Source: UBA6183 sp046314755 (GTDB lineage Bacteria; Bacteroidota; Bacteroidia; UKL13-3). Taken from it: a stretch of DNA of 64,000 nucleotides. The notes below the pieces were generated by a model. The model saw only the letters and a program-made list of their open reading frames with translations, had not been told where the DNA came from and searched no databases. Shown in pieces: positions 1-8,651 of this stretch. The DNA is taken from the NCBI GenBank assembly GCA_046314755.1, contig JBKDBG010000017.1, positions 11,828 through 75,827 on the forward strand. Reading direction: 5' to 3'. A program made the position numbers and the translations under genes. Positions within the stretch are counted from its first letter, which is position 1; each line of letters begins with the position of its first letter.

Positions 1-2222
1 ATGCGTGGTGCAACTTTCTCATAAGATTTCAAACGATTATCTAAGTCAATGCCACTTCCTGTATATACTCCGTTGCTGTCAAAAAAGTCTTTTGCAATAT
101 CACCTTGTAAAGCAAAACGCGCACCCTCTATACCTACTTGTATCTCTCTAAAATAGGCTTGAGGAAAAAAGCGATGCTGTAAGCTAAACGATCCGGTTAA
201 ATCTTTTGTGCCAAAAGCAAACATTGGTGCGACCCAAAATTCAGTATTTTTTCGAGGAAGCATACTGTTATAGAACGCAACACCCAACATGGTTTTGTTG
301 TACATGTTTGCCCCAATAATAGGGCTGTAGAATATTTGGGTTTTATTCGGCTTTTCGAGATTAACAACAGGAGAAAACTCAAGCGGCATAAGCGTTTTAA
401 ACAATCCCTTAGTTCGTGCATAGTTGTTTCCTCGGTAAACATCCAACGATTGTTCAAGGGCATCTATTCGAATATTCGAGATGTTTTTACCGTAAAAACT
501 TATAGATTGTTCTTTTTTAAATCCTGCCAATTTTTGCTCTGCAACCAAAGAGGAATCCGCAAATGCTTGTACATAAACCGGAGCCAAAACACCGCCCTTA
601 TTTTTTAATTTTACATGAACACTATCTCCGCTTTTTTGAACCTTACAAATGGCTACGTCAGGTATTTTTGACGAACCCATCAAATCATCAAAAAACCAAC
701 TTAAATCTTCTCCGGTAAATGTTTTTGCATGATCCATAAAATCTCCGGGAAGCGGATGTTTAAATTTCCATCTTTCGTAATAGCTTTTCATCATCGCATC
801 AAATCTTTCGGTGCCTAAATGTTGTTGCAATTGTAAAAATGCCAATGAAGCCTTACTATAAATGATGGTACCATAGTTTAATGAAGTAAATGCTTCCGAA
901 TTTAACAATGAAGGTTGATCGGTTCGATTACGTGCACTTACCAAGTATTGCAACTGTAACAAACCGAATGATGATTCCGTTAACTGTTCAATAGAAAATG
1001 ATTTTGTTTTTTTGAGATTTGCTAGGCCCGGATGCTTGGTAAATAAAGGCTTGTAGGTGCTTCTTGCTTCATAATAGGTGTTGATACTTTCATCCATCCA
1101 TGGATAACTACGCTCGTTGCTGCCTAAAATACCATAAAACCAATTGTGTCCAAGTTCATGTACAATTACTTGCCTTGACACTTCTGTAATATTGGTGATA
1201 GTTGGGTATTCCATACCTCCACCAGCTTTTAAAGGAGTAACCACAACTGTAGCATGCGCATAAGGATAATTGCCTACATTTTTACTGTAAAATTGAACAG
1301 CAGAATCTACCCAATGCACAACAGATTCTTTCGGACAAACTTGATAGACCCATGTCATCACTTTATGCCCATTATCCAATTGCACCTCATGGCGTTCTAT
1401 TTGAAATCTTTTATCGGCAAACCAGGCGAAATCATGCACACTGTCTTGCACAAAATGTAAAGTTTTTGTGTTGGAAGAAGAGGCAGGAAATTGAGTGTTG
1501 CAACTAGGGACATTTTCAAAATTTTTGTTGCTCAATTCAAACAGTTTATTCCATTCATCCTCGTTTTGCAGGTTACCTGTTGCTGCCACTAAATAATTTT
1601 CAGGTAATGTAATATTCACCTCAAATCGGCCAAACTCGCTGTAAAACTCACCTTGGTCCAAATAAGGCATAGGGTTCCATCCATTCACATCATAAACAGC
1701 AGGCTTTGGGTACCATTGGGTAATGCAATATTGTTGACCATTGTGGCCCAGTCGTGAAAACACTTCCGGAATTTTAACCCTAAAACTGGTAGTAATCATT
1801 ATTTGTTCACCGGGGTTTAGTGGTTTGTTTAATGTAAGTTTTATGATTTCATAACCATTCACAAAGGCGGTTTTTACTTTTTCGCCATTTATCTTGAAGT
1901 TTAAAGAATCAATTCGACCTCTTTGATCATCCTTAGCATAATAAAAATCCATGTTGCCGTTTTCTACTTGTTGTTTCGCAAATGGGGTTTCATTGTTTAA
2001 GTAGGCGTTAGGCCAAAGGTGAAAGAAAATTTCTTTAAGTGTATCCGGTGAATTGTTATAATAACGTAAGTCTTCAAAACCATGCAATACATGTTTGATA
2101 TCATCCAACCGAACATCTATAGTGTAATCAACCCTTTGTTGCCAAGGGGCTTGACGAATGAGTTGAGCCTGAGCAGCGATAAAACCTACACAAAACAATA
2201 AAACACCAAGTATTTTTCTCAT
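1..2222 (-). CDS. M1-family metallopeptidase, secreted, partial (C-terminus beyond window edge)
   Basis: The reading frame is open from the ATG at 2222-2220 to base 1, so about 740 residues are visible and the C-terminus is missing. Residues 1-20 form a signal peptide ending in AAQAQ. The gluzincin site is complete: HELGH at residues 355-359 (bases 1146-1160), then exactly 18 residues to Glu378, the M1 signature HEXXH-X18-E. Just upstream is GGGMEYP (about residue 335), equivalent to the GxMEN substrate-binding motif of M1 aminopeptidases. A conserved-looking Tyr follows in NYGTIIYSKASL, as expected for the transition-state Tyr. The last visible part (from about residue 620) alternates hydrophobic and polar residues and looks like beta-strands, as in long Bacteroidota M1 proteins. 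It probably hydrolyses peptides in the periplasm or at the cell surface. The start lies 97 bp beyond the stop of the preceding operon. Confidence 0.9.
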   Translation of the reverse strand, partial: MRKILGVLLFCVGFIAAQAQLIRQAPWQQRVDYTIDVRLDDIKHVLHGFEDLRYYNNSPDTLKEIFFHLWPNAYLNNETPFAKQQVENGNMDFYYAKDDQRGRIDSLNFKINGEKVKTAFVNGYEIIKLTLNKPLNPGEQIMITTSFRVKIPEVFSRLGHNGQQYCITQWYPKPAVYDVNGWNPMPYLDQGEFYSEFGRFEVNITLPENYLVAATGNLQNEDEWNKLFELSNKNFENVPSCNTQFPASSSNTKTLHFVQDSVHDFAWFADKRFQIERHEVQLDNGHKVMTWVYQVCPKESVVHWVDSAVQFYSKNVGNYPYAHATVVVTPLKAGGGMEYPTITNITEVSRQVIVHELGHNWFYGILGSNERSYPWMDESINTYYEARSTYKPLFTKHPGLANLKKTKSFSIEQLTESSFGLLQLQYLVSARNRTDQPSLLNSEAFTSLNYGTIIYSKASLAFLQLQQHLGTERFDAMMKSYYERWKFKHPLPGDFMDHAKTFTGEDLSWFFDDLMGSSKIPDVAICKVQKSGDSVHVKLKNKGGVLAPVYVQAFADSSLVAEQKLAGFKKEQSISFYGKNISNIRIDALEQSLDVYRGNNYARTKGLFKTLMPLEFSPVVNLEKPNKTQIFYSPIIGANMYNKTMLGVAFYNSMLPRKNTEFWVAPMFAFGTKDLTGSFSLQHRFFPQAYFREIQVGIEGARFALQGDIAKDFFDSNGVYTGSGIDLDNRLKSYEKVAPR

Positions 2223-2238
2223 GTGCGCAATATACTTT

Positions 2239-2265
2239 AAAAGCCATTTTTTAAATATGGTTTTT
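2239..2265 (-). terminator. weak hairpin after the usher-like gene
   Basis: On the minus strand AAAAACCAT and ATGGCTTTT can pair around a 9-base loop, with one mismatch, ending in a short T run. It sits 55-80 bp after the stop of the usher-like gene and just before the M1 peptidase start. The stem is AT-rich and weak, so this is only a candidate. Confidence 0.3.
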
Positions 2266-2319
2266 AATAAACGGTGGTTTTACGAGGTTGTTGTGTTGAA
2301 CGGAGGGTTAGGGAATGTG

Positions 2320-5300
2320 TTACCTTCTGTTTTTAAGTTGCTCAGCCTCTTGCAGCGTAACCCTGCGTCCGTTGTAGTAAGCACTAATAAAGGCATCATT
2401 AAAGCCGAGCGAGCTTAATAAACGTAAGGTAGCGATACAATCGGCTTCGTTATTAAACTGACCACTTAAAACCCGCACAAAATCATTGTCAATAATTTCG
2501 TACATAATATCCGGTATTCCTCTAAACGCCTCTGGGTTTAGCGGTTTTCTAAATGCGCCTAGCTGAACGGTATACACCAATTCGCGAACATTGTTTACGT
2601 CAATTTTATCTTTTAAGAAATTATCAAGGGCCTTATCGGTAATCACCGGCCTTGCCCTTCTTACAATAATTGGTTCATCTGGAATTACAACAGGTGGTGT
2701 ATTAGTATTGGGTTGAAGGTTGCTCTGAGTGGCCGATTTATTGAGAGATGAAGCCGTATCTATAATTGCCCCGGATGAAGAGAACCTTTTAACACTCACT
2801 TTTCTCCTCTTTTCAACAATGTTAAATGTCACAAAAATGCTTTCTACATCTTTATCTATTTTTACCTGAATATTGTTTTGCAATAAGGTATATCGATTAC
2901 CCAAAACCTTTTCATCAAAAATAATTTTGTAATCACCATAAGGAGCATAAAAAACAAATGACCCATCGTTCTCTGTAAGCGTATGAATTTCTTTTCCGTT
3001 CTGCGCAGTAATTTTTATCCCACCCAATTCGGGCAGAAACGAAATTTTCTCCGAAAGCACATCTTTATCAACGTGCACCTTGCCATAAATTTTCACCCCC
3101 TTTACAAAAGGCACTGCTACATATTCCTTGTCTAAATAATTTTTAGCCACCAAAATGGTATCCGCAACATTCGGAAAATACCCATTTAACTCTTCCAAAC
3201 TAAACGCTCCAAATTCGTACAAACCACCCGGCATATTTATCAATTTTGCTCTTCCTTTCTCATTGGTAAGCACGTCCCATCCGTTTACTCTTATCACAAT
3301 ATTTTCAAGCAAATACTCATCATTATCTTTTACATGATTTCCATTCACATCAACAAAGGCAATAAAATTAGCGGTATAATATCTGCTATTTGAAAACGGA
3401 TTTTTTATGCCAAATACTTTTCGAATACCAACATTTGCCATAACATTTTGTGAACTTGTTACGCCTGATTCCTCAGAAACGCCAGTAAGGCCCGACTGAT
3501 TAAAAAACACTACGTTGTTGTTGTTCTTCGTAAAATAGTATCCGAGTTGTAACCTAAAGCGCCAATTATTATCAGTGTAATAATTTAACTCCGGCATATA
3601 GCTAAACGTTTGGCGCTCATTTTGGCTATAATAAGTGTAGCCTACAAACTGTTGCAAGATAAAATGTGTGTTTCTAAATTGGTATTGGTGATTTAGTGCG
3701 GCAGAAAAAATTTGTGGAGTAACAATAACCGGAGTATTGCCAAGACTAACTGTTCCAATATTGCCATATGCATATCTAATATTAGCCGAGTAAGTTCTAT
3801 ATCTGGCCATGCTAAAAAACTGTACAAAGAAATAATCTCTTTGCGGAGTAAGAAACAGCGGACGGTTATATCCTGCCAGCAATGATGCTGAAACCAGCTG
3901 GTTCTTTTCGTAATCAAAACTACCCACATTAAAACTAACCCCTCTGGAATGAACCTCTTTTAAATTCACACTTGAGATGTTATAAAATCCGCCCGTAGAG
4001 AAGAAGGCTTGGCCAACATTTTTATTTACCGATACCTGATTATTGACATTTAAATAGCGATTGGTTGGAAGAAACACATTTCCTGTAAAGATATCGCTGC
4101 GTTGATTGTAGTTATGAATAAGCGTAATGGTTGTTTTCTCATTGTATTTGAAATAAATATTGGCATTTCCTATGTAGGTTTCTCCATCGTTTTGAAAAGA
4201 TGATTTAGGAGAGAAATAAGAAAAGGAAAGATTAGATGTTAAGTTGTTTTTTCTTAAAAAAGTACCGGAGTGATTTACTCGAGCCAAATAGCCGGAGTTA
4301 GATGGCCCTGCAGAAGGGATATGATTTGCAATAATGATTCCAAATGAAATACTTTGCGTAGAGCCAAACCCTTGACTCATACTTAATCCATAGTAATCAG
4401 TTATAAAATTCGCACTCAACTGATTTGATCTGGTAAATCCGGAACTGATTTGTGTTCGTTTTAATCGAATGTTGTGAGATACACCATAGCCTTCTGAAGA
4501 ATATCCTAATACGTTAGGGCCACCAAAAAGTAGTAATGGATTTTTGGTATAAAAACCACCAATACTTTGTGTTTTTGATATTCGATACATGCCACCTATA
4601 CCTCTTCCGGGAACGGCAAAAGTAGCATTGCTTTCGGGCGCACCACCAATATCTCCTGTAATAATGGAGTACTTTTTATCATACAATCCAACAAAAAAGC
4701 TCGAGTACCTTAAGTAATTATCTGTGTAATAATTCGTGCTGAAATTGGTTTGGAATTGATACATTAAATTAGCACCGTTATCCAACATGGTATTGCCTCT
4801 TAATAACACATTCACAAGAGGAGATCCGGTTGCCAAACTGTTAATATTTGCGTCTAAAATAAGTGGAAAATAAGCATAACCGAATGGTGTTATTTTTACT
4901 TCGTTCCCCAACCGAACAAAGTCAACCTTTTTGCTTTTTTGTAAAGCACGGCTTCCAAGAGCCTTCGACTCACTTGTTTTTATATAAATAGAGTAGGTTT
5001 TAGTTTCGTCTTCAGTTATTGGGCGATGTGATTCTGTATCAATAAAACGCAAATTTCTTACACCTTCTACCGTACTAACCATATAATGAAACATCGTATC
5101 GCCTCCAACGCCTAAATTAATATCTTTAAATGTGTTGGAAACAATTTTTCCTGAAGTATCGGTTACAGAAAGTTGTGCCCTATAATTTTCTACAGAAACG
5201 GAAAGCGGCTGTTCTTCATTTCCTAAGTTGAACACGCCAAAGCTTAAGTCTGTGGTGGTTTGTTTGTTTTTGAAATATATTTTTCCGGGATTGAGCAAGT

Positions 5301-5781
5301 TAATATCCCAATTCCCTATTCGTTTACGATAGGCGAAGAAACTGGATGTTCCAATTACATTACCCGATTCCTCACTTACGTATATGGTGATTAGATATTT
5401 AGTGTTTCCTTTGATTTTTCCTTGGGGAATTATGTTAACCGGAAGGTATAATTCTTCTTGTGGGCCAATGGTATAAGTTCTTTCAGAAAAGGCGGTTCTT
5501 TTCCACTCGGGAGGAGCTGAAACAGATATTTTAATTCTTCGTTCAGTCCCTTCTAGGTTTAATAATATGATGGTTTTAGAAATGGGTTCTCCAGGTATAA
5601 TTTGTTCCGTGGTATCATCCATAAAAAAAGCTACCAATGTGGTGCTTGACTGTTTAAATAATTTATTATTGATAAGGGTATCACTTGTTTGAGCGCTTAC
5701 CGTATGGTAAACAAACAAACAACTGCACCAAATGATGAGTTGTAAAAGAAGATTGCGATATGAGGTTAGGGGGTGGGTCAA
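2320..5781 (-). CDS. usher-like outer-membrane protein with SPOR domain
   Basis: 1153 aa. The start is TTG at 5781-5779: the codon two upstream is the in-frame TAA of the preceding gene, and the first ATG (residue 53) would remove the signal peptide (residues 1-31, ending SAQ). An AGAAGGA box 9 nt upstream supports this start. Domains seen: an Ig-like N-terminal part (about 32-300); a long stretch of alternating aromatic and polar residues (about 310-790) typical of an outer-membrane beta-barrel, with GDIGG and GRGIGG segments that recall fimbrial ushers; an SdrD/carboxypeptidase-regulatory-like domain from about 800 (VDVNGNHVKDNDE); a second such domain about 890-960; a low-complexity linker; and a C-terminal SPOR-like domain (about 1068-1153, starting VYTVQLGAFRKPL). 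It is last in an operon with a PapD-like chaperone and two putative subunits, which suggests a secretion or assembly pore. Barrel strand count and usher homology are inference. SPOR domains usually bind denuded peptidoglycan and could anchor the pore. Confidence 0.65.
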   Translation of the reverse strand: MTHPLTSYRNLLLQLIIWCSCLFVYHTVSAQTSDTLINNKLFKQSSTTLVAFFMDDTTEQIIPGEPISKTIILLNLEGTERRIKISVSAPPEWKRTAFSERTYTIGPQEELYLPVNIIPQGKIKGNTKYLITIYVSEESGNVIGTSSFFAYRKRIGNWDINLLNPGKIYFKNKQTTTDLSFGVFNLGNEEQPLSVSVENYRAQLSVTDTSGKIVSNTFKDINLGVGGDTMFHYMVSTVEGVRNLRFIDTESHRPITEDETKTYSIYIKTSESKALGSRALQKSKKVDFVRLGNEVKITPFGYAYFPLILDANINSLATGSPLVNVLLRGNTMLDNGANLMYQFQTNFSTNYYTDNYLRYSSFFVGLYDKKYSIITGDIGGAPESNATFAVPGRGIGGMYRISKTQSIGGFYTKNPLLLFGGPNVLGYSSEGYGVSHNIRLKRTQISSGFTRSNQLSANFITDYYGLSMSQGFGSTQSISFGIIIANHIPSAGPSNSGYLARVNHSGTFLRKNNLTSNLSFSYFSPKSSFQNDGETYIGNANIYFKYNEKTTITLIHNYNQRSDIFTGNVFLPTNRYLNVNNQVSVNKNVGQAFFSTGGFYNISSVNLKEVHSRGVSFNVGSFDYEKNQLVSASLLAGYNRPLFLTPQRDYFFVQFFSMARYRTYSANIRYAYGNIGTVSLGNTPVIVTPQIFSAALNHQYQFRNTHFILQQFVGYTYYSQNERQTFSYMPELNYYTDNNWRFRLQLGYYFTKNNNNVVFFNQSGLTGVSEESGVTSSQNVMANVGIRKVFGIKNPFSNSRYYTANFIAFVDVNGNHVKDNDEYLLENIVIRVNGWDVLTNEKGRAKLINMPGGLYEFGAFSLEELNGYFPNVADTILVAKNYLDKEYVAVPFVKGVKIYGKVHVDKDVLSEKISFLPELGGIKITAQNGKEIHTLTENDGSFVFYAPYGDYKIIFDEKVLGNRYTLLQNNIQVKIDKDVESIFVTFNIVEKRRKVSVKRFSSSGAIIDTASSLNKSATQSNLQPNTNTPPVVIPDEPIIVRRARPVITDKALDNFLKDKIDVNNVRELVYTVQLGAFRKPLNPEAFRGIPDIMYEIIDNDFVRVLSGQFNNEADCIATLRLLSSLGFNDAFISAYYNGRRVTLQEAEQLKNRR

Positions 5782-5784
5782 ATA

Positions 5785-6429
5785 TTACAATCCTTCTCGA
5801 AGACAAAATTTCACATTAAGCAAGTAAACTCCCGGCTGTAAGTTTAAAGTAGGACGAATGCGGTAATCAACAGTAAAACTATACTCGCCATAATTAGTTA
5901 TGTGCGAACCCGGTCTATTCACATTCGTTCCCGTACAAGTTCCACCGGCATTACTAACTCCGGGGCTATTTACGATGGGAATGTTTGTTGCAGTTGATGG
6001 TAATGAAACGTAATTTGTACCTGTTAGTGAGGTATTACATGTATTGCGAAAACGCATTTCCAATAAACTCACTTGTGGCATTGGTGATGAAGTAGTGCCA
6101 TACATCATAATGTTTTCCCACTCTGTTGCAGGAGATGCATTATTATCTAAATGTACACTTAAAAACCAACGGCAATCAGAAGGAGGAGCTGCATTTTCAG
6201 CAACAATAATTTTATACACCGATTGGCCGAATAGATTTACGCCTCGCAAATAATCGCCAAAAGAATAAAAAGTGAAGTTTATTACAGGCTCCCCTGTAAG
6301 TTCAATTTGAGATCCGGCACCGATACCACTGCAATTAGCTGTAGTAATGGGGGTACAAGAGGTTTGTGCTTTTATGCATAATGTGCTACTTAGTAAACAC
6401 AATATGCCAATGAATATCTTGCCGTTCAT
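5785..6429 (-). CDS. putative fibre subunit, smaller paralogue (214 aa)
   Basis: Exported protein with a signal peptide (residues 1-21, ending IKAQ). It resembles the neighbouring 290-aa protein in three places: an early FTFYSFGDYLRGV segment (FTFDEINEYYAGI in the paralogue), a central LEMRF segment, and the C-terminal FTVDYRIRPTLNLQPGVYLL (VIDYRILPNL then QPGVYTMYVKYIL in the paralogue). It is richer in Cys (7 in the mature part), so disulfides are likely. The PGVYxxxVK ending resembles the last strand of spore-coat-U-type pilins, but that link is inference. The gene begins 54 bp after the larger paralogue, behind a strong hairpin, and ends 3 bp before the TTG start of the usher-like gene in the same frame. 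A tip or minor subunit is a reasonable guess; no named family is recognised. Confidence 0.6.
   Translation of the reverse strand: MNGKIFIGILCLLSSTLCIKAQTSCTPITTANCSGIGAGSQIELTGEPVINFTFYSFGDYLRGVNLFGQSVYKIIVAENAAPPSDCRWFLSVHLDNNASPATEWENIMMYGTTSSPMPQVSLLEMRFRNTCNTSLTGTNYVSLPSTATNIPIVNSPGVSNAGGTCTGTNVNRPGSHITNYGEYSFTVDYRIRPTLNLQPGVYLLNVKFCLREGL
5791..5797 (-). promoter_or_regulatory. Shine-Dalgarno-like box for the TTG start
   Basis: AGAAGGA on the minus strand, inside the last codons of the 214-aa gene, 9 nt before the TTG at 5781. Strong Shine-Dalgarno sites are uncommon in Bacteroidota, so it helps to decide this unusual start. Confidence 0.5.
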
Positions 6430-6441
6430 AAGTAAATTTTA

Positions 6442-6468
6442 AAAGCGGGCACTTAATGTGCCCGCTTT
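6442..6468 (-). terminator. intercistronic hairpin inside the fibre operon
   Basis: AAAGCGGGCAC and GTGCCCGCTTT form a perfect 11-bp stem with a 5-base loop. On the minus strand it is followed by TTTTAAAATTT. It lies between the 290-aa gene (stop at 6484) and the 214-aa gene (start at 6429). It could be a partial terminator or an mRNA-stabilising structure that raises the level of the two promoter-proximal genes over the distal ones. Confidence 0.75.
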
Positions 6469-6483
6469 AATTTTGCTTTTTGA

Positions 6484-7356
6484 CTATTGGTCTTGAGCTA
6501 AAATATATTTTACATACATGGTGTATACACCAGGCTGAGCGTAAGTTGCGCCATCACCGGTTAATGTAGTTGCACCATCAGCAGCAATCATATATGGAGC
6601 TGTTGCATTGGTAGCGTTAACAGGGTTTGGAGCTACACGCATGTGGGCAGGAAAAGTTACCGGTAAGTTTGGTAAAATACGGTAATCAATTACATAACGA
6701 TAGTCTGACGTGTTTGCGTTAGAGTTTAGGATGTAACTACCACCTGCAATACTACATCCGGCACCTGTTCCTGTTCCACCTGCAATATACTTCTCAGAAG
6801 TACCTGCAGCGTTGGTTGAGGTAGGTGAAGTGTAAGGAGTAGTTGGGTTCGGGCAGTAAATATTGTTGTTACCCGGAGTCATGGTAGAGGTAGCTGCGGT
6901 TGTGATTGGTTGGAATACCGTAGAATAATCACTAGAAGCGGCAACTGTAGTTAAACAAGTTCCGATTGATGGATTACCGGGGAACTGTCTTAATTCAAGT
7001 GCAGTTAGTGGAATATCATCAGTTGCTCCGGTTGCTGAAGCGTACTCAACCGGATTATCCCATAAGAAGTTACCTTCTTGTCCTTGTGATAAACCTGCTG
7101 CCCATAAGTCGAAACTTACAGTAGCACTTACCTTAAGTATTGTAGCACCATACTTTACAATACCGGCATAGTACTCGTTAATTTCGTCAAATGTAAAGTC
7201 AAGTTGATCCGGACCTTCCATTTTTAATTGAAGAATAGGCTGTAAATCCATTGTAATGGTTACATTCTTCTCATCTTGCAACTGAGCAAAAGCTCCGTTA
7301 GTAAGCACCACAGCTCCCAGAGCCATGAATACTTTTCTGAGTTTAGTTGTTTTCAT
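6484..7356 (-). CDS. putative fibre subunit, larger paralogue (290 aa)
   Basis: Exported protein with a clear signal peptide (residues 1-24, ending GAFAQ) and a mature part starting QDEKNVTITMDLQPI. It has a Ser/Thr/Asn/Gly-rich middle (about 130-215) with three Cys. The end reads DYRYVIDYRILPNL, then PGVYTMYVKYILAQDQ, matching the C-terminal part of the 214-aa neighbour, so the two are paralogues. No catalytic motif is visible. It comes 20 bp after the chaperone gene and is followed by a strong intercistronic hairpin, the arrangement seen for major subunits in pilus operons. I infer a major structural subunit. Without database searches the family is unrecognised; it could instead be an unrelated beta-sandwich exported protein. 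Confidence 0.6.
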   Translation of the reverse strand: MKTTKLRKVFMALGAVVLTNGAFAQLQDEKNVTITMDLQPILQLKMEGPDQLDFTFDEINEYYAGIVKYGATILKVSATVSFDLWAAGLSQGQEGNFLWDNPVEYASATGATDDIPLTALELRQFPGNPSIGTCLTTVAASSDYSTVFQPITTAATSTMTPGNNNIYCPNPTTPYTSPTSTNAAGTSEKYIAGGTGTGAGCSIAGGSYILNSNANTSDYRYVIDYRILPNLPVTFPAHMRVAPNPVNATNATAPYMIAADGATTLTGDGATYAQPGVYTMYVKYILAQDQ

Positions 7357-7376
7357 AAATTTTTAATTATGAGTTG

Positions 7377-8282
7377 TTATTTTTTGGGTTTTTGTTGTTT
7401 AGTTAAATTGCCAATTTCAAATTCAAGTTCTGCCGCTTCCAAAGTTTCGTCACTTCCAAAATCAAGAATTACTGAGGCTATATATTTTCCGGGGGGCAAT
7501 TCACCGGGTAAGGTAAAATCAAAGTTTCTTTCCTTTTTAGGGAATATGGTAAATTGCTTTGATGACAGTTTTGTTTTATATCCATTGTTAATATTCGTAA
7601 GTTCAATAAACATACGTGAAAAGCCTAAACCATCACCGGTATTAAAGGCCGTTGCATAAATTACACCTTTACTGTTTTGTGTGGTATCAGCAGAACCAAC
7701 AAATTTCAACTTGGTAAGTTCTAACTTATTTACTTTTACGTTTGGCGGATTTTGGAACATGTACACAGCAAAACCAAATGTTGGAATAATACCCATGGCA
7801 ATGGCTTTTCCATCGGCATTTTTGGGTGCAATGGCTTGTCGCTCCTTCATCTGATCAATCATTAGCATGGTCCAGCCGGCTCGGTAACAATTTGCCGAAT
7901 CAGGCACAGCCAGGGTAATGGCAATCTTTTTGGCTTCACCCGGCTTCAACTCAACAAATGATGGTGAAATAGAAATCCACTTAGAAATGCCGTACTCGTG
8001 TTGCACATTGGCAGGCAGTTGTGTCACGGCCCCCCTATCACTCATGTCATAATCAGTTACACTAATCTTAAACTTTTCAGGATTTTTAGTATCATTAGTA
8101 ATGGTTACATATTTTGTATCTGAATAACCCGGTATGGTAGTAAATTTTACCATAGAAGGCGCTACAGCCACGCCTAAATTGGTTATTGAATCTTTCAATA
8201 ATGGTTGTTGTGACTGCTGCGCAAACGCAATTAAAAATGAAAAAACGCTTACTGTTAATACAAGGAGTTTCCTAATGAACAT
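7377..8282 (-). CDS. PapD-like periplasmic chaperone
   Basis: 301 aa with a signal peptide (residues 1-22, ending AFAQ). The mature part looks like two Ig-like domains. Domain 1 has VAPSMVKFTTIPGYSDTKYVTITN, split here as a VxPSMVxF strand plus a K/TNDTKNPEKFKISV strand, then WISISPSFVELKPGEAKKIA, the pattern of the first domain of pilus chaperones and related Ig folds. Domain 2 (about 185-290) ends with FPKKERNFDFTLPGELPPGK. It would bind unfolded exported subunits in the periplasm and hand them to an outer-membrane assembly pore. It is the first gene of the operon. Only one Cys is present. It lacks an obvious copy of the Arg-Lys anchor pair of classical chaperones, so it may be a distant relative. 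Chaperone activity is inferred from fold and context. Confidence 0.65.
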   Translation of the reverse strand: MFIRKLLVLTVSVFSFLIAFAQQSQQPLLKDSITNLGVAVAPSMVKFTTIPGYSDTKYVTITNDTKNPEKFKISVTDYDMSDRGAVTQLPANVQHEYGISKWISISPSFVELKPGEAKKIAITLAVPDSANCYRAGWTMLMIDQMKERQAIAPKNADGKAIAMGIIPTFGFAVYMFQNPPNVKVNKLELTKLKFVGSADTTQNSKGVIYATAFNTGDGLGFSRMFIELTNINNGYKTKLSSKQFTIFPKKERNFDFTLPGELPPGKYIASVILDFGSDETLEAAELEFEIGNLTKQQKPKK

Positions 8283-8651
8283 GTTATTTTTTTATTTGAA
8301 TAGCTTTTTATCAATATTAGATAAATATACAAGGGACTCAAATTAAAATAATTTAATACACCGCGGCTTTTCTTATTTTTCGGCACAAAAAGGCTAAAAC
8401 CGTATAATTAAGTGTACAAAATGACGGTTAACTCAATGACATTTGACAATAATTAACTTAAATTTTCTAAAAAATTAATCCCCTTCAGAGGCATCAGCTT
8501 GTCTTGTCAATTACAATTATTGATTAATCATAAACATTTTGCATTGATAATTACCGTATTTATTAAGGCGCGGTGCGTTATTTGTGCCTAAGTTTTAGCA
8601 ATGGAGCACTTTTTGACGTTATATTTGTTTATCATATAATTATTAAAGGTT
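8283..8651. other. 369-bp divergent intergenic region
   Basis: It separates the fibre operon (minus) from the TPR gene (plus) and should hold both promoters. Visible elements are a TATATTTG box for the TPR gene at 8620-8627, a near-match TTAATTTG on the minus strand at 8346-8339, and a perfect 10-bp palindrome TGATTAATCA at 8521-8530 that could be an operator. No gene or terminator is evident. Confidence 0.5.
8620..8627 (+). promoter_or_regulatory. -7 box TATATTTG upstream of the TPR gene
   Basis: It matches the Bacteroidota -7 consensus TAnnTTTG exactly and ends 24 bp before the ATG at 8652. No clear -33 TTTG is visible at the usual distance, so the call rests on the -7 box and position only. 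Confidence 0.4.
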
